Origin: UBA11858 sp964589145
GTDB lineage: Bacteria > Chloroflexota > Anaerolineae > Anaerolineales > UBA11858
Direction: 5' to 3'
Assembly: GCA_964589145.1 (NCBI GenBank)
Contig: CAZPSL010000208.1
Coordinates: 1 to 12,966 of the forward strand
Length of the DNA stretch: 12,966 nucleotides
Made by a program: the position numbers and the translations under genes. The notes under the pieces were generated by a model. It was not told the origin of the DNA and searched no databases. It was given only the letters and a program-made list of their open reading frames with translations. How positions within the stretch are numbered: position 1 is the stretch's first letter; each line of letters opens with the position of its first letter. This document shows positions 12,483-12,966 of this stretch, in pieces.

Positions 12483-12966
12483 TCAAGTATCAAGGCTCAA
12501 TTTTTGCCTGTTGCCTTTCAGTCCGGCACGGAGCAGGTTTTTGCGGATGTTGGGCGCCCAGGTTTCGGCCTGGCGGAGCAAATCTTCGGCGAGACGGCGG
12601 CGGGTGTGGTCGCTCTGCGGGCAGGCCGGGGGCGGGGGCGGAAAATCGGGGTTGGCGCGGGCGAAGCGGCGCAGGGCTTTCTCGCGGGTGTATGCCAGCG
12701 GGCGAATGACGCGGAAGGCCCCGTCAAAGTAGTCGCGGCGGGGCGCCATCGTCTCCAGGCGGGCGCCAAAAAAGAGGTTCAGGAGCGTGGTCTGGGCGAG
12801 GTCATCAGCGTGGTGGCCGAAAGCGATCACGTTGCAGTGCAGCCGCTGGGCGGTCTCGAAAAGCGTGCGCCGCCGATTGCGGGTGCAGCGCACACAGGTC
12901 ATCGGGGTAGGTTCGCCCGCGGGGAGGGCAACCGGCTCCAGGGCATATTCGTAGCCGCTGGCTTCC
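12483..12966 (-). CDS. TtcA-like tRNA thiolation enzyme (PP-loop family), 5' end missing
   Basis: Only the C-terminal 160 or so residues are in the window; the gene continues past the right edge, so the PP-loop SGGxDS motif is not visible. The part present matches the TtcA/TilS-like ATPase family, and TtcA best: CVRCTRNRRRTLF with a CxxC pair, then GHHADDLAQTTLLNLFFG, then FRVIRPLAYTREKALRRFA. A later single Cys in PPPACPQSD sits where TtcA has its third Fe-S ligand. Three cysteines fit a [4Fe-4S] cluster and 2-thiocytidine formation in tRNA. The methionine near 12902 lies inside the domain and is not the real start. TtcA and related thiolases cannot be fully separated without the N-terminal half. 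Confidence 0.75.
   Translation of the reverse strand, partial: EASGYEYALEPVALPAGEPTPMTCVRCTRNRRRTLFETAQRLHCNVIAFGHHADDLAQTTLLNLFFGARLETMAPRRDYFDGAFRVIRPLAYTREKALRRFARANPDFPPPPPACPQSDHTRRRLAEDLLRQAETWAPNIRKNLLRAGLKGNRQKLSLDT

Overview
The window looks like chromosomal DNA of a GC-rich bacterium, most likely a Chloroflexota of the Anaerolineae type. This is inferred from gene order, protein style and the kinds of intergenic repeats; no marker sequence proves it. It is almost entirely housekeeping. No phage, plasmid, defence or biosynthetic cluster is visible.

Layout: positions 1-299 are a repeat-rich leader. Plus-strand genes follow: frr, uppS and cdsA (ribosome recycling, polyprenyl carrier lipid, CDP-diacylglycerol), then glpX (class II fructose-1,6-bisphosphatase). 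From 3699 to 4125 there is no gene; this stretch is built from inserted repeats. A tRNA-Arg(GCG) gene with its own promoter and terminator follows. From 4320 to the right edge every gene is on the minus strand. In transcription order from the right these are a TtcA-like tRNA thiolation enzyme (5' end cut off by the window), then rpmH-rnpA-yidD-PQQ lipoprotein-yidC-jag, then pfkB-family kinase-parA-parB-nurA. Transcription converges near 4.2 kb.

How the genes work together: the rpmH-to-jag run is the conserved cluster often found near the origin (L34, RNase P protein, YidD, YidC insertase, KhpB/Jag), here with a predicted eight-bladed propeller lipoprotein between yidD and yidC. The second run joins a sugar/nucleoside kinase to the ParA-ParB segregation pair and a NurA-type nuclease. 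No dnaA, DnaA-box cluster or parS site was seen.

The most interesting content is between the genes: (1) a 135-bp element with about 25-bp terminal inverted repeats, in two full copies of identical length; (2) a 99-bp MITE inside one of them, with a clean 7-bp target duplication and the other copy acting as an empty-site comparison; (3) a REPIN-like double palindrome covering the jag stop codon; (4) tracts of 7-bp repeats on both sides of parA, one reaching its start codon and one folding over its stop codon; (5) a third dispersed repeat in two copies. Together these suggest a genome with several active or recently active families of small mobile repeats.
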